This document shows, piece after piece, positions 1 to 12,825 of a stretch of 64,000 nt of DNA. This DNA comes from Sanguinoderma infundibulare. Its lineage: Eukaryota > Basidiomycota > Agaricomycetes > Polyporales > Polyporaceae. The stretch is taken from the NCBI GenBank assembly GCA_032821775.1, contig JAVLRN010000011.1, positions 124,001-188,000 of the forward strand, in the 5' to 3' direction. Made by a program: the position numbers and the translations under genes. Below the pieces are notes generated by a model. It was not told where the DNA came from, did not search any database, and worked only from the letters and a program-made list of their open reading frames with translations. Position 1 is the first letter of the stretch. Each line of letters begins with the position of its first letter.

Positions 1-477
1 TTTCTGGATGACTTGCGTTGTGGACCTCGAGCGGGATGCAATGGCGTACATAAGTTACAGTGCAGGTGCACTGCAGGTCTGGCGTCGGCTATGGGAACAT
101 TCGAAATGACGATAAGCATGTACAGGTGCTCACAAGGGAAAGCACATGCCGCAGAACGCATGTCCCTGTTACACGTACCGACGACCACGCACCATCAATA
201 AACAGGTCTGTTACTTCAAATCACCGAACTTAAATTTAATGTGGTTCGATACTTCCCAACTGGCAATGGAAACTGCAATGATGTGGACGCGACCGCGACA
301 GCCCCATGCGATATGTATCTGCCACAGCTCGGGCGGGCATCCGATCTGGAGAGTCCTGCACGTTTGACCAGGGGCAGGACGGGTGTACCACAAGCACCGC
401 ATAACGTCCGTGTTCTAAACCAAAGTCGGGGACGGACAACGCGGGCAGGTGCAGGGTATAGAGACTCACAAGCCGCA
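1..477. other. no recognisable gene
   Basis: Only short open frames without family resemblance are seen on either strand. The stretch probably contains the 3' flank of the minus-strand gene that ends at 478. Confidence 0.5.
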
Positions 478-1335
478 CTAGACGTGACCCCGCTTCGCCC
501 TCTCTATTCGCCCCTCGGCCTCTAGCTCATGCATCACTGCCGCCACCCAGCCGTAGAAGCCGTCCTTGTCGAAAGCCTCCGTGAGCCTCCGCTCAGCCGC
601 CGGCCATGACCACTCTTCAGTTATCTCCGCAGTGGCGTGCAAAGGAGGGTTTGGTGGCGGTGGAGAGTCCCCGTCCTCGACGTTCGGAGGTCGATGTATG
701 CGAGCGGACAGGATGGGCATTCGGGTCAAGATGGCATTTCGCATCCTGTCCGCAAACTCTTGCGTCTTTCCATTGACGGGCATGAACATTTGAGCGAGGC
801 AATGGGATCGAGTAGACTCACGGTCTGCACGCCCATATACTGCCTCACCCCATAGACCGTCGCCGTAGCCCCAACTCCAACGAACAGCGTAGCGATACTA
901 AACGCCTTCGCGCAGTGAAGGGCACCGTTGAAGTTGTCTTCCGACTTCGGCGCTCCGGAAGCAGCGCTTGAAGCGGACGTGGACGATACGGGATCTTGGA
1001 TAGAAAACAAAGGGGGCTTCGTTGTCGGATTTGCTATTGGAACGCCCTTGGAAACTGTCCGTCGAGCTGGCGGCGGGGGAGTCTCCGCCAGTGCCTTTCC
1101 GAGGGTGGCAGCTCGGTGTCGGCGGAGCATTACGATGGGAACAACCAACGCGGCCGAAGAAACTGCAAGCTACGACACACTTCAGCGACATGCATCATGT
1201 AGTCAACTGGGAAGTAAGACGCACCAGAGCAACGGGAACCCACTTGGGGATTGGTTTCTTGTTTTTATCTTTCGGCATCTCCACGCCAAAGATGGGCCTG
1301 TAGTCAGAGGAAGACTCAGGCTTGGGGTCCGCCAT
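478..1335 (-). CDS. TMEM242-like two-helix membrane protein
   Basis: Three exons (about 1335-1221, 1162-822 and 756-478) give a protein of about 244 residues starting at an ATG at 1335. After a charged N-terminus comes a hydrophobic helix (residues about 31-55, PKWVPVALV... to RRHR), formed only when exons 1 and 2 are joined. A Ser/Ala-rich linker follows, then a second helix (GALHCAKAFSIATLFVGVGA) and the segment YMGVQTFADRMRNAI. This second helix plus GV...F..RM pattern resembles the C-terminal half of TMEM242, a mitochondrial inner-membrane protein linked to complex I and ATP synthase assembly in animals. The intron 1 donor (GTCTTA) is weak, so exon 1 is the least certain part. Family assignment is by recalled similarity. 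Confidence 0.6.
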
Positions 1336-2459
1336 CTGAATGAGCGTCGTGGGGAGTTCTCTAGAGCAAGGAATGCGTTGTCGAGGTCAGGAATGCCGAT
1401 GAGCAGCCATGGTCGCTGAGGACGAGTGTGACCTGTGTGACAAGCTGTCTTTCGATGGTCGCACGTGGCATAGAGCGCTTATAGGGCGCTACTTTGACAC
1501 TTCGAGCGCCAACCTGGCGCCAACTCCAGCTCCTGAGTGGCACGATGAGGACTTGCTTGCGACGACGACGTGCTCGACGAATACACTTATCTCGCGGCTG
1601 TATTTTTCTGATGCATGGCCTCTCTGTGCTCAAAGTGACACTTCTAAAACATGGCTGCGTGTTATTTTTACCTCTCAAATTTCGGGTCGCACGCATTTTT
1701 CGTCGCTGGGCATGATGTTAGGCAAACCGCTGGATTACCGACTCGCTACTTTCTGGCATCTAGAAGTGCCTGGACACTCTCCTTTGGTGAGTTCCTATCT
1801 CTCATATATCAGCGAAAACCTTACGTTTGCGAGCTAACCCTTGCACTTACGGCAGTTGATAATGTTCATCCTATGGCAAAATAACGCAAGCCGCGCCGGG
1901 CCAAAAAAGCGCATGTATTCGCACTCCATTGACAGTGACGTTTTTTCCACCCCCCGATGAGCATACCACTCCCCTTCATTCTGCCCCATCCGATACGATG
2001 CCTTTAAGATGAACGTGAATGACAGACAACAGATGGCCTTTCACTCAGGCGGCGGCGTGACAACCGACTGTTGCACGCTTCCATGCGCCGTCTCCGATAA
2101 GGACCCCATCACAACTTTGTCGGGAGGGCCTGAACGGTGAGCAGTAGCGAAAATACCTCCGGCGGCCAGTGGCAAAACCACAACCGAAGAACGCTACCGG
2201 ACATCAGGGTTGCAGGCGATTTCGTCGCCACAGCCTCACTCTGCCCTGATCCTTGACACGCAGGAGAGCGCGCGGACGGCTGTTTTTGGCATCCGCTGTG
2301 CACAGGGAGGAATGGCATAATCGCCTCACCTCCGTGCTAAGCTGGCGTCGTATGCCGTACACGATAAGGGGGCGTCAGCACGCCTCATAAAATGGGTGAG
2401 CGTCATCTCTGAGAACGTAGACACCGTTCCCACTCACCCAGGTCGCTCGGGTTCTTCTG
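1336..2459. other. intergenic, no gene supported
   Basis: About 1.1 kb between the TMEM242-like gene and the P-type ATPase. These two genes are transcribed divergently, so both promoters should lie here. Open frames up to 142 codons exist (for example 1409-1837 +) but show no recognisable domain. Confidence 0.5.
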
Positions 2460-5400
2460 ATGTCTTCCCTCAGCGCCGTGGTGCAGGAGGAGTTGGTCGT
2501 GCCCTCCCCAGGTTCAGGTTCAAGCTCGGATGTTGTTGCGGCTTCCAAGGAGAAGGTCGGGAATGCTGAGATCCAAATTCGGTATGTCTCCCTTCATGCA
2601 CTTGCTAGCCACAGGGCACCTAACGCATATGCTAGGTATCGCACCCTGTCTATGCACGCCGACACCGTCGCGGAAGAGAAGGTAGCTGGAAAGACGGGGG
2701 TGAACTCGACAGACCCCGCTGCCGCTATCCGCCAAATAGACGTCCACCGCTTGTCCATTGACGAAGTCTATACCCGCTTCTCGACATCTCCTACTATCGG
2801 CCTCGAGAGCGCGGGGGTGCAACGCCGTATCAAGGATGGCAAGAACGTCATCTCCAAGCCCCCGACTCAGTACTGGAAGAAGGCTCTCAACTACGTATTT
2901 GGTGGCTTCAACTTCCTCATGTGGATCGCCTTCGTCGTCACCGTCGTATGCCCTCTTCTTTCCCGCCGCCAGCCCCTTCTCTCACGCATCGCACATTGCG
3001 CAGCTGTCCTACGAGCCGCTTGGTGCCCCGAATCCGGCTGTGTTCAACCTGGGTGTCGCTGTCCTTCTGGTAGGTCGTGTCTTTATTCTCGTATATCACT
3101 CGCCCTCATAGCTTCGAGCGTAGCTGCTGGTGATCATCGTTTCCGCGACGTTCTATGCGCTAGTCGACTGGCACGCATCGCGCATCATGAACTCCATCAA
3201 GAACCTAGTCGCCGAGGAAGCCTCCGTCATCCGCGATGGCAAGCACCAGACCATTCCCGCCCGGGACCTCGTCGTCGGCGACGTCGTCACGCTCTCCATG
3301 GGCGACCGGGTCCCCGCCGACCTCCGTCTCGTAGTCATTTCTAGCGACGTCCGGTTTGACCGCTCGCTTCTGACTGGAGAGAGGTATGCAACCTCCTCTC
3401 CTCTCCAACCGCACTCATCGCTGACCACATCTCGATAGCGACATGATTCCTGGAACGCTCGACCTGACGTCGGAGAACGCGCTCGAGACACGCAATCTCG
3501 CGCTCGCGTCCACGTTCGTCGTCCAGGGCAGCTGCACCGGCGTCGTCTTCGCCATCGGCGACAAGTCCGTCATGGGCCGCATCGTCGCCATGTCCGGCAA
3601 GACCAAGTTCAAGCTCACGACGGTCCAGAAGGAGGTGTGGTTCTTCACGAAGATCATCTCGACGCTCGCCCTCGGGCTGTTTGCGCTGGCACTCATCATC
3701 TGGGCGACCTGGCTGCGGAAGAGTTTCCCCGGCTACGAGACGGCCAGCCAGGCGATCGTGAACTCGATCGGATGCTTGACCGCTTTCGTCCCGCAGGTCA
3801 GCTCATCGTATGCCGTGTTGGGTGCAACGCTCATCTCGATCATTACGTAGGGATTACCTGTTTGCGTCGCGCTCTCGCTAACCATCGTGGCTAAGCGCAT
3901 GGCGAAGCGGAACGTGCTCGTGAAGAACCTCGCGACCATCGAGACTTTGGGGTGCATGTCGGTGCTGTGCTCTGACAAGACCGGCACGCTGACCGTCGGC
4001 AAAATGGTGCGTTGCTCGTTCTCGTGCCGCGTCTTCCTCCTTACGGCCGTTCGCCTATAGTCCGTGCAGAACATCGCCTTCCTCGACGGCGAGTTCTCAG
4101 TCGAGGAGATCAAAGGCAATTTTTCCGAGAAGGCGGCGTGCGGCGCACCCCACGCTCTCAAGGCTCTTCACATGGTCGCACGTCTCTGCAACGGTGCCAA
4201 GTTCGACTCGGCCACCACCCACCTCCCTCCCGGCGAGCGTCAGATCAAGGGCGACGCAACCGACAGCGCCATCCTCCGTTTCGCCGAAGACCTGTCCGTC
4301 CCGTCCGTCGGTGTCGCCACTTCCGTCCTCCTGGGGTCGTACGAGAAGACCTTCGAGATACCCTTCAACTCGCGGAACAAGTGGATGCTCTCTGTCATCC
4401 AGCCCAGCGCCATGCGCAGCGGCAAGCTCGACGTCGAGTTCAAGCCTGAGCCCGGGAGGTGGATGCTCGTGAAGGGCGGCCCGGACGTCCTCTTCCCGAA
4501 GTGCACCGACATCATGCGCGCCGACGGCACCGTCTCCCCGCTCGACGTCGGCCTCCGCGTCCAGCTCCAGCTCCTGCAGGAACGCTGGAGCAGCGAGGGC
4601 CAGCGCGTCCTCGCGCTCTGCCGCCGGACGCTCGACGGCGTGCCCCTCGACCCTGGGATGTCCCCAAACGACATGGAGCAGCTCATGTACCGCCACTTGG
4701 GCAACCTCACGCTCGTCGGCCTGCTCGGCATCCGCGACCCGCCGCGGTCGGACGTCGCGGACGCGATCAGGATCATCCGCAGGGCTGGCGTCCGCGTCTT
4801 CATGGTCACCGGCGACTTCAAGCTGACCGCGCTCGCCATCGCGCGCCAAGTACGTATTCCACATTCGCGTTCGCGTCGATCCCCCGGCGTGAATAGTGAT
4901 AAGTCTCCGACAGGTCGGCATCGTCACGCAGGAGAAGGTCGAGGGACTGAAGGAGATGCGTGCGTCCCCGGTCGCGAAGCGGTACGTCGGCCTCCACCCG
5001 CCGGCGATCAAGCCGACGGAGGACGATGGGGTCCGCGCGCTCGTGCTTACCGGGGACGACGTCGAGTCGCTCGAGGCTCCGGACTGGGATATGGTACTTG
5101 GGAGCTACACGGAGATCGTGTTCGCGCGCACGACGCCGGAGCAGAAGCTGAGGATCGTGGAGCAGGCCAAGGCGCGGGGAGACAACACGGTCGCGGTCAC
5201 AGGCGATGGCGTGAACGACGCTCCTGCGCTGAAGGCGAGCGACATCGGCGTCGCGATGGGCGCAGGGAGCGATGTGGCGAAGGAGGCTGGTGAGTGCCTT
5301 GCTGCATTTCGTAGAGATCTTATACTTATGCCGACGGACTACGTTGCAGCTGCTATGATATTGCTCAACAACGACCTCACGTCGATCGTCGTCGCTATCG

Positions 5401-6483
5401 AGATGGGTCGTCTGGTGTTTGACAACCTCAAGAAAGTCATCCTGTATCTGATGCCGGTGAGCGAAGTCTGTGCAACGTTCGCCGACATTCCCACTTACCA
5501 CTGAATAGGCCGGAACGTACACCGAGTTCCTGGCTGTTTTCTGCAACGTCTTCCTCGGCATGCAGCTCGCTCTCAGTTCCTACTTGCAAGTTTGCTTCTC
5601 CATCACCAACGACGTCGTCATGTCCATCTCGTTGATGTTCGAGAAGCCCGAGTCTGGTACGCAGCTTCCAATCGTAGGCATGCTTCTCGTGTTCTCACGC
5701 ACCACGGCTCGCAGACCTCATGCTCCGCAAGCCTCGCAACGCACGCACGGACAGGCTCACCGACTGGCGGTTCTTCTTCCAGATATATTTGGTAAGGCGT
5801 CTCAACCTCTTTCTCGAAGTCCTCCAGAACTGACACGGTCCCCGCAGTTCATCGGCCTGATGATGTGGCCGTGCGCGATGAGCATGTGGTTCCTCTACAT
5901 GAGCCAGCAAGGACTCGGCTTCTACGACGTCATCCTCGTCTACAACAAGTGGACCAACGGCTGGCAGGGCTTCACCATCGACGAGCTCAACCACTTCGTC
6001 AGCGTCGGCCAATGCATCTAGTGCGCACCCTTCTCCCTTCTCTCTCGTAATCGTAACCGCCTCCTCAATTCTGACGAACCCGTCCTGCGCCACAGCTACA
6101 TTACGATGGTGTTCATGCAGTACGGCGGCCTCCTGGCCGTGCGCAACCGCCGCGTCTCCATTCTGCAGTCCAACCCGCTCTGGGGGCCCCGTCGGAACCT
6201 AGCAGTGCCCGCGGGCATGCTCGCCACCGCCTTGATCGGCGTCGTGAACCTGTACGGGCACGGGCTCCAGCGGGTGTTCGGCACGACGCCCATTCCGGGG
6301 ATGTTCTGGGGCATCCCGTTCGCGTTCGCGCTCGGCATCCTGACGATGGACGAGATCAGGAAGCTCATAGTGAGGACGTACCCGAAGGTGAGTCGAAACA
6401 TGTTTTTTTATTCGATGGCTGTCGCTTCCTTGGAAGCTGACTTACGTCTTGTGTAGTCTTTCGTGGCCAAGATGGCTTGGTAG
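2460..6483 (+). CDS. P2-type cation ATPase, Na+/K+-ATPase-like
   Basis: Fourteen exons joined by introns of about 50-70 bp give roughly 1,086 residues. The reading is collinear with animal Na+/K+-ATPase alpha. It has an N-terminal cytosolic region, M1-M2 (GFNFLMWIAFVVTV; AVFNLGVAVLL), the actuator loop with LTGESD split by an intron at 3384-3438, and M3-M4. The phosphorylation motif CSDKTGTLT is near 3970, the nucleotide domain has KGGPDVLFPKC, and the hinge is TGDGVNDAPALK. M5-M10 end in SFVAKMAW. It should pump monovalent or divalent cations across a membrane. The usual M4 PEGLP reads PQGLP, and the M6 DLGTD-type motif reads SITND, so several classical cation-binding carboxylates are absent and the ion specificity is open. 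It could belong to the fungal ACU-type potassium/sodium ATPases; sequence alone does not decide. Confidence 0.9.
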
Positions 6484-7363
6484 CAGTATGAGAGACCGCT
6501 GGCTTTCGAAACTTCTTGGGTTCTATTCCGTTATCTCGATGTGAATCGTGTACTTGTGCGTTGTTCAATACACGGAGATGATACGTCTCGATTCGATTTT
6601 GGACGAGCCAACAGGGAGATCAAGGTCTTCAGATCTTGAAGCATCAAGCACACAGCTCTGCCGCACCGATCGCCTCGCTGGAAACACTGCACAAGTACAG
6701 CATATCGTTATATGACCGGCACGCATTTCGAGAAAAATAAAAAGAAAAACAAAACAGAAAGAGATCGATCGAGAGCGAAAACTCTCCTTCATATGGCATT
6801 TCCATGGGGATCTAAGCCTCCAAACGCCAACAAAACCCGTCCGGCGGACGGTAGCTACACGCAGTGTACCTACTTTTTAGAAACAGAAAAACGAACGGAA
6901 ACAATCCGTAGCAGTCATTAGCCAAGAAATAACCTGCAACCCAAAAGGAAGAGGACGCTCTAGTAGAATAAACACGGCAAACTTGTGCTTGAGGATGGTA
7001 GGGAGATGGGCAGATGATAACGTAGTAGATTGGGGGATGAGTGTACGTAGATGCGACGGGAATGGGATGCGGGGTTGTAACGTCGTTGTCAGTGGAGAGA
7101 GATGGATGGTCATGGACGGATTGTGAGTGGACGATAGTTTGTGTAGCGCTACAAGTTTTCCAAGGATACACTATGATGGGAGAGATGGCAGACGTGACAG
7201 GTACAGGAGTTAGTAGAAACAGCAAGATGGGGATTGTAGGGCTATGCGGGAGATGGGAATGGGGACATGGGACGGAAGGACGGATGGGGTGGGACGGGAT
7301 GACAGTATATGATGAGAAGAAAATTACAGCAAAGCCCGAGAGCGAGTCTGTGTTCGTAGCGTT
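6484..7363. other. convergent 3' intergenic region
   Basis: This lies between the ends of the ATPase (+) and the RING-finger gene (-). It is A-rich in places (6735-6760) and should hold both polyadenylation regions. A 172-codon plus-strand frame at 7041 overlaps the end of the RING gene in antisense and looks like chance. Confidence 0.5.
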
Positions 7364-10300
7364 CAATCGTCCATGGCGAGCGCCATGCGGCAAATGGGGC
7401 ACATGCGGCTCTCGCGCAGCCACTTCTGGAGGCAAGCCTCGTGGAACCTATACGGGGAAGAAACATGTTTCGCGTGAGCATCCGATCATTTCTTGGCGAT
7501 TGCGGGGAGTAATGCGGTTTGAAGCACGCATAGCGGAAAAGAAAAAGGTATGTTTTTAAAATGAATGAACGGGGTATATGGAATGCAAAATGAAGGTGCG
7601 CGCGGTCTCACGCGAGGAACATGTAGCGAGTGCACAGCGGAAGAAAATGAGAGCAAAAAAAGGAACGACGGCGAACATAAGCGGGAAAGAGACGTACGAA
7701 TGCTTGCACGCAGGCGTGAGCGCCGCGCGTTCGTCGCGCCGGAACTGCGACATGCACACCCCGCACCGGTCCACCGACACGCCCAGTAGGGACAGCTTGA
7801 GCTTCACGCGCCCATCCTTCAGCACTCGCCGTCGTGTCACCTCGATTTTGCCCGTAAACGGTACCTTCTCCGGCGAGGCGACCCGTCTCGGGACGCAGTC
7901 CTGTTCCCGTTCCCGTTCCTGCGTCATTGCGGGGCCTAGAATCTCAGTCAGCCGCAGTAAGTCCTACAATACAGGCAGGTCAGTAACGTCGGAAGTCCGA
8001 CAGGGGGAGAGAGACGCACATCGTAGTTCCCTCCATCATCACCGCCCTCCAACGCGCGCGACGCGAGTAGGTCCAGGTCCGTTACCTCCAGGAATTCACG
8101 CCTCGGCCCCGTGTTTTCTTCCTCCCAGATGCTGCCGCCCGATGTTGACCGCTCCATCGAGGGTGATGCCAGTACCGTGAGCATGGAAGACGCCTCCGGG
8201 AGAGGGGGCGGAGGGACCAAGGGGGTAGAACAAGCCGATGCCGGGGGTGGGGGCGGGGGTAGAATAGCTGGTGTCCGTGCGGGAGAGGAAATGGCAGAAC
8301 TCGAGGCGGCGAACGGGAGCGGAGGTGGCGGAGGGACGAGGTCGGCACGCACCGGTCGAGACGGAGGCTGAGGAACACGAGGTGGAGACGGAACCGCAGG
8401 AACCGCGACAGCCGGGTGCAGCGTGATCTGCTCAGCACGGGCATTATAATTCACGATGGGAGGAGGTGGAGGCCGAGGCGAAACATGCAACAGCCGCGCT
8501 GGTGACCGCGGTGGCGGCGGAGGAGGAGTCACACGCACGGCGGGTGGAGGACTCGGGTTCGGAATCGCTAACGACGGCGGCGCCTCCCTCGCATACACCT
8601 CCGGCACGCGGTTGACGGGATACCCGTCCGGGACTCGCTTTACCGGGATCGCGTCATGTTCTGCGGGCAGCTGAGGCAGCGGACGACCGTGGTAATGTCC
8701 AGGTGTGCTCGTGCCAGACGTGTGGAGGGAGGGCGTCGTGGGCGTCGAGAGGGCCGACGCCGGCGTGGCGGGCGTTGTGGGCGTAGCGGGCGACGCGGAA
8801 ATCGGGGACATGCGTCCGCCGATACGAGGCACATCTGCGTCTGCGGAGGATATCATCTGGTCGATGGACGCGGGCTCGCGCGCGCTGTCTGGCCCTCGCT
8901 CCTCCTCATCGTCTGTGATTGTCTGGAGACCTGCAGGGTACCCAACCCTGACGTCCGTGTCGCACGACAACACGGCCATCCGGTGAGAGGGCGGCGGCGT
9001 CACCGCGCGCCTTCTTCGCAGATGCCCATTGACATGCGGCTCTCCGTTTGCGTTCGCGGTGCTCGTGGGGAAAGCAGACAGCACGGCGGTAGGAGAAGAC
9101 ACAGATGAAGGCAACGATGGACCCACCGCACTCAGCGCAGGTGGAGGGCTCGGACTGCGACGCGGCGGTTGAGCAGCGAGCTCCCGGGACGGCAGCATCG
9201 ACATGCTCGCCATCGTGGGCAGCAGAGGCGCAGAGTGATGCTTGTGCGCGTTCTTTTCGCTACGCGAGGGCGCAGCGACGGCTAGATGCTTTGGATGGAG
9301 AAAGTCGTCCAGTTGAGCGTCCTGTGTGGGCTGCGGCGAAGGGGATGGGGATGCAGGGGAGGACAAGGGGGAGGCGCGGATAGGGGAGGCAGAGGTCGGG
9401 GTCTGAGATAGGGGCGAGCGCGAGACAGGGGACGGCACTTTCCAGATGACAGACGGCGATGGCTTCACTGTGCGGGGTGTCGCGGGACTCGGCGTCGGCG
9501 TCGCGGGCGTTGCGGGGGCAAGCGGTGCCAACGCGGCGCGCGGTGTGTGGAGCAAAGGCGCAGTCATGGGGTTCGCGATGGTTGGCGTCGGTGTCGTCTG
9601 TGCACGCTGCTGTCGAGGAGGTTGAGCGTTCGCGAGCATCCGGAGAGGCGACTTCTCTGGCGGGTATGTGCGCGCGCCGGCTGCTGTGACTGGGGTTGTG
9701 GCAGCTGGAGTATAGTGGACGAGCGCAGTCAAGGGCGATGTGGGCGTCGTGGGGCTATCGAGAAGAGCGGGCCCAGGGCGGTGGCGCACGGGGCGATTGA
9801 GGAACGCGGCCCGCACACCGTCTGTCGGAGACGACAGCGAGGTCGTTGGCGAGGGTGTGCGTACGTCGGGGTTCGGGCGCACTGGTGACGTCGGGGCAGT
9901 GGATAAGTTCGAGGTAAACTCCGCCGACTGAACGGACTCCACGGAATCAGTCTTTACACTGACGACTTCCCAGCCGTCGATCGATTCCGACGTCGAAGAT
10001 GAATCGGAAGAAGATGCGAAGCTGGCGTTCAAGTTAACGTTCGACGTCAACGCGGTGGTAGGGACCGACTGCGCGCGCGAGTGCTCCTTCTCCTTCCCCT
10101 TTAGTCCGCTGAAAAGCCTCTTCACGCCGAAGCTCTCCCGCCGTTTCAGCGATTTGTTGGGGAACGGCGGAGCAGAGAAGCTCTTGTCGCTCATCGCGTC
10201 CCTGTCCTTCCCAAGCGCGTTCGTCAACGACAGCGTCATGCTGCTCGCGAGCGCCATCGGCAGCTTGAAGAACGTCGAGGTGCTCGGAGAGAGCGGAGAG

Positions 10301-12078
10301 CCCGGCGGACTCGCCGTGTCCGGACTCTGGCTCTTGCCGCTCCTCATGAGCAGCATCGACCTTGACCGCGACATCCCCTTCCCTTTCGCAGGGGCTGGCT
10401 CGAGGTACGGTGACTTCCCTTTTGGCGGCAGCGGGCTGCGCCGGTGTGAGTGCGCGTGGACGGACTCCTCGTTGTCCTCGCGTTCCTCCTCCAGCAAGTA
10501 CTCGTCGTCCTCGCTGGCCTCGTCTATGCTCTGGATGTCACCCGACTCTAGCGAGCGGACAGTCCCGCAATGTAGACACCTACGAGTGTTTGCAGCACCG
10601 TTCCCTCCACCGAACGCGGTGAGGGCCTCCTCTGTGTTCCGGCGTTGAAACTCGCGTTCGATACGCTCTTCGAGGGAGAGGCCAAGACGGCGGTCGGCTG
10701 ACCAGCGCTGCCTCGGATCCCACGTGAACTCTTCGAAAACGTCTGTGGTGGTCGCAATTGATCCTCGGGACGGCGAGGTAGGAGAAGCAGGCGCAGAGTC
10801 GTCAGTCGTAGCAATGGGCTCTGTCGCTGCCCTGCACTGCGATGGAAGCAGCGAGAGCTCGGACGGTTGAGAGCGGAGCAGCGGAAGAGAATAATGGGAG
10901 TGCTGAGGCGGCGGGCGGGGTGGTGGCAGAGAAATCTCGGACAGAGCAGGTGAAGCCTCGGAGGCAGGAGAATCGCGGAGAGCATGGTGCGCGGAGAGCA
11001 AGGTCGTAGTTGAGGGCGACGTCAAGCGGAAGGGCACAGGATTCAGATTCCGTTCACGAGGCTGCAGTGTGGACTGGCCAGGGGAGGACTGGACAAGAGG
11101 AGGTCCCTCAGGTGTCTGTTGGCCGATAAATGACTGTGGGACAGACCGTCGCTGCGGGGGACGCAGTAGAGGCGTGTCCGATGCGGAGAAACCAGGACGG
11201 GGTTCTGACGCGGCCGTAGCGTACGTCAGTGTAGTTGTGGTCGAGACCGGCGTCGCCACAGAAAGCAAGGTTGTGGTCGAAGGCGAGGACAAGGGCGACG
11301 ACCCAGGGCGTAGTGATCGGCTGTAAGGAGAATCTGGCAGAGGATGGAGATCGACCGACCTAACAAGTGAGACGTGCGAAGACGCGGGAGAATCATCCTC
11401 GGGCTGTGACGCTGCGGCGGGCGAGACGTAGATCGTCGCAGGCGTCACGGACGCCACGGATGCCGGAGCGGACATGGATGGGAGGGCAGACGTCATGGGA
11501 CGCTCGTACTGGGATTGCGCAGACGAATCGATGGAGATGGTGTCGTGCGACTCGGGCGGCGACTGGGCAAGGTCAGACGAGGAAAGGTGCGGAGGCACAT
11601 ACGGGGCTGCGATGGCGTCCTCGAAAGAGGGAGGAGGATAGTCCGGTATTGTGTGGTCTGCGGTATATGGCCGCATGAGCGTTCAAGGATGAAAAAGGAA
11701 ATGGTTGCACGCACCGTCAATGACAGTGTCAAATCTACGTGATGAAGACGTAGGCGTGGCAGAAGACGCGGACGGCTGGGACGGCGTCGAAATGGCATGC
11801 TTGCGGGTCCGTATGTGGGCGGGAGCAGGTTGGAGCTTGCGAGAGGATGACAGGGGGACAGCGGTGGTGAAGCGAGGCTCTTCGTCGTCAAGTGGATTCC
11901 TGTTCGTGGCCTGCTTCTTCTTCTTTGTCGGCTTGCGCATCCTTCCTGCATTGGGGGGCGGGATGAGGGTGAGCTGGCCGTGGTGAGTGACGACGTGCGT
12001 CAAATAGGGGGCCGCGGCGTCCTGCCTGGTCGTGCGACGGAGGGCATTGGAAGACTCTGCTAGCTGTGAAGAGGACAT
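7364..12078 (-). CDS. giant Pro/Ser-rich protein with C-terminal RING-H2 finger
   Basis: Four exons (about 12078-11715, 11657-8020, 7963-7698 and 7448-7364) give about 1,450 residues. The start is the ATG of MSSSQLAES. The N-terminal 130 residues carry a basic patch (RKPTKKKKQ). The centre is disordered, rich in Pro, Ser, Thr and Ala, with an acidic cluster and a PPPSFEDA motif that resembles WW/NEDD4-binding PY boxes. The last about 50 residues form a RING-H2 finger: CGVC, then CKHSFHEAC, then CPIC, in C-x2-C / C-x-H-x2-H-x2-C / C-x2-C order, split by the 7449-7697 intron. This suggests an E3 ubiquitin ligase with a long scaffold. An extra CLHCG motif near 10560 is unexplained. No named orthologue is recognised. 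Confidence 0.8.
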
Positions 12079-12825
12079 CGAGACGGTTGCCAACGTGGAC
12101 GAGAGCAAGATTGTGGCTCATCGTACGTCTTCAAATCCCACCGTCCATGTGCCGGCCACTGTAGTAGCGGGGCAAGTACTCGTGTCCGCAGACGCTCCAA
12201 AAACGCGGTTCACGGCTGGCCCACTGTCACTGTCACACCCACGCGACCCCACGTGACCGCCGCGAACCCATGCTCCAGTTATGCTCCAGCCTCAGTCTAT
12301 TATTTTCTAGCTCACACGCAAAAGGACCTTGAGAAGGCATGTATCTCGTGGGGAAGGCAAGGGAAGGGATAGGAGCCTAAATGAAACTAGATGGTTCAAG
12401 TCCAGATCTGAACTTGTATCTGTGGGCGGCTCACGGAAGCGCGCATCCTCTGGCTCCGAGTCCCCTGCGCACGAGTCTGTGGATGGACGACAGTGGGCGT
12501 AGCTTCAGGTCTCTCGGATGAGCCCCAGATCTGTCGACACGCCGTAAGCTGAAGCTGCCATGTTACATGTACGTTGCTATGGAAGTGGGAGAGAACTGCT
12601 CGTTGTAACACCAGGAATATCCGACCGAAACCGTCAACGTTCGACGCATAAGTTGAAGTAGTGAACACGTCATTCTGCTCAAAACGCCATATTCTGTCGC
12701 CCCCACGCCGGACCTTCCTCCGGACCCGGGACCGTTTCCGAGTAGACAATATCATCGCCTTCAACCACTTGTTCAAGGACATCTCCATCCCCAAGTTCAA
12801 AGGCATTCTAGTGCTCAGAAACATA
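12079..12825. other. intergenic, promoter side of the RING gene
   Basis: It contains the 5' flank of the RING-H2 gene and the 3' flank of the degraded NTPase. A 160-codon minus-strand frame at 12396-12878 has no recognisable content. Confidence 0.45.

Noticed and set aside
7041..7559. 172-codon plus-strand frame
   Set aside because: It overlaps the RING-H2 exons in antisense and has no domain; the RING finger motif settles the strand.
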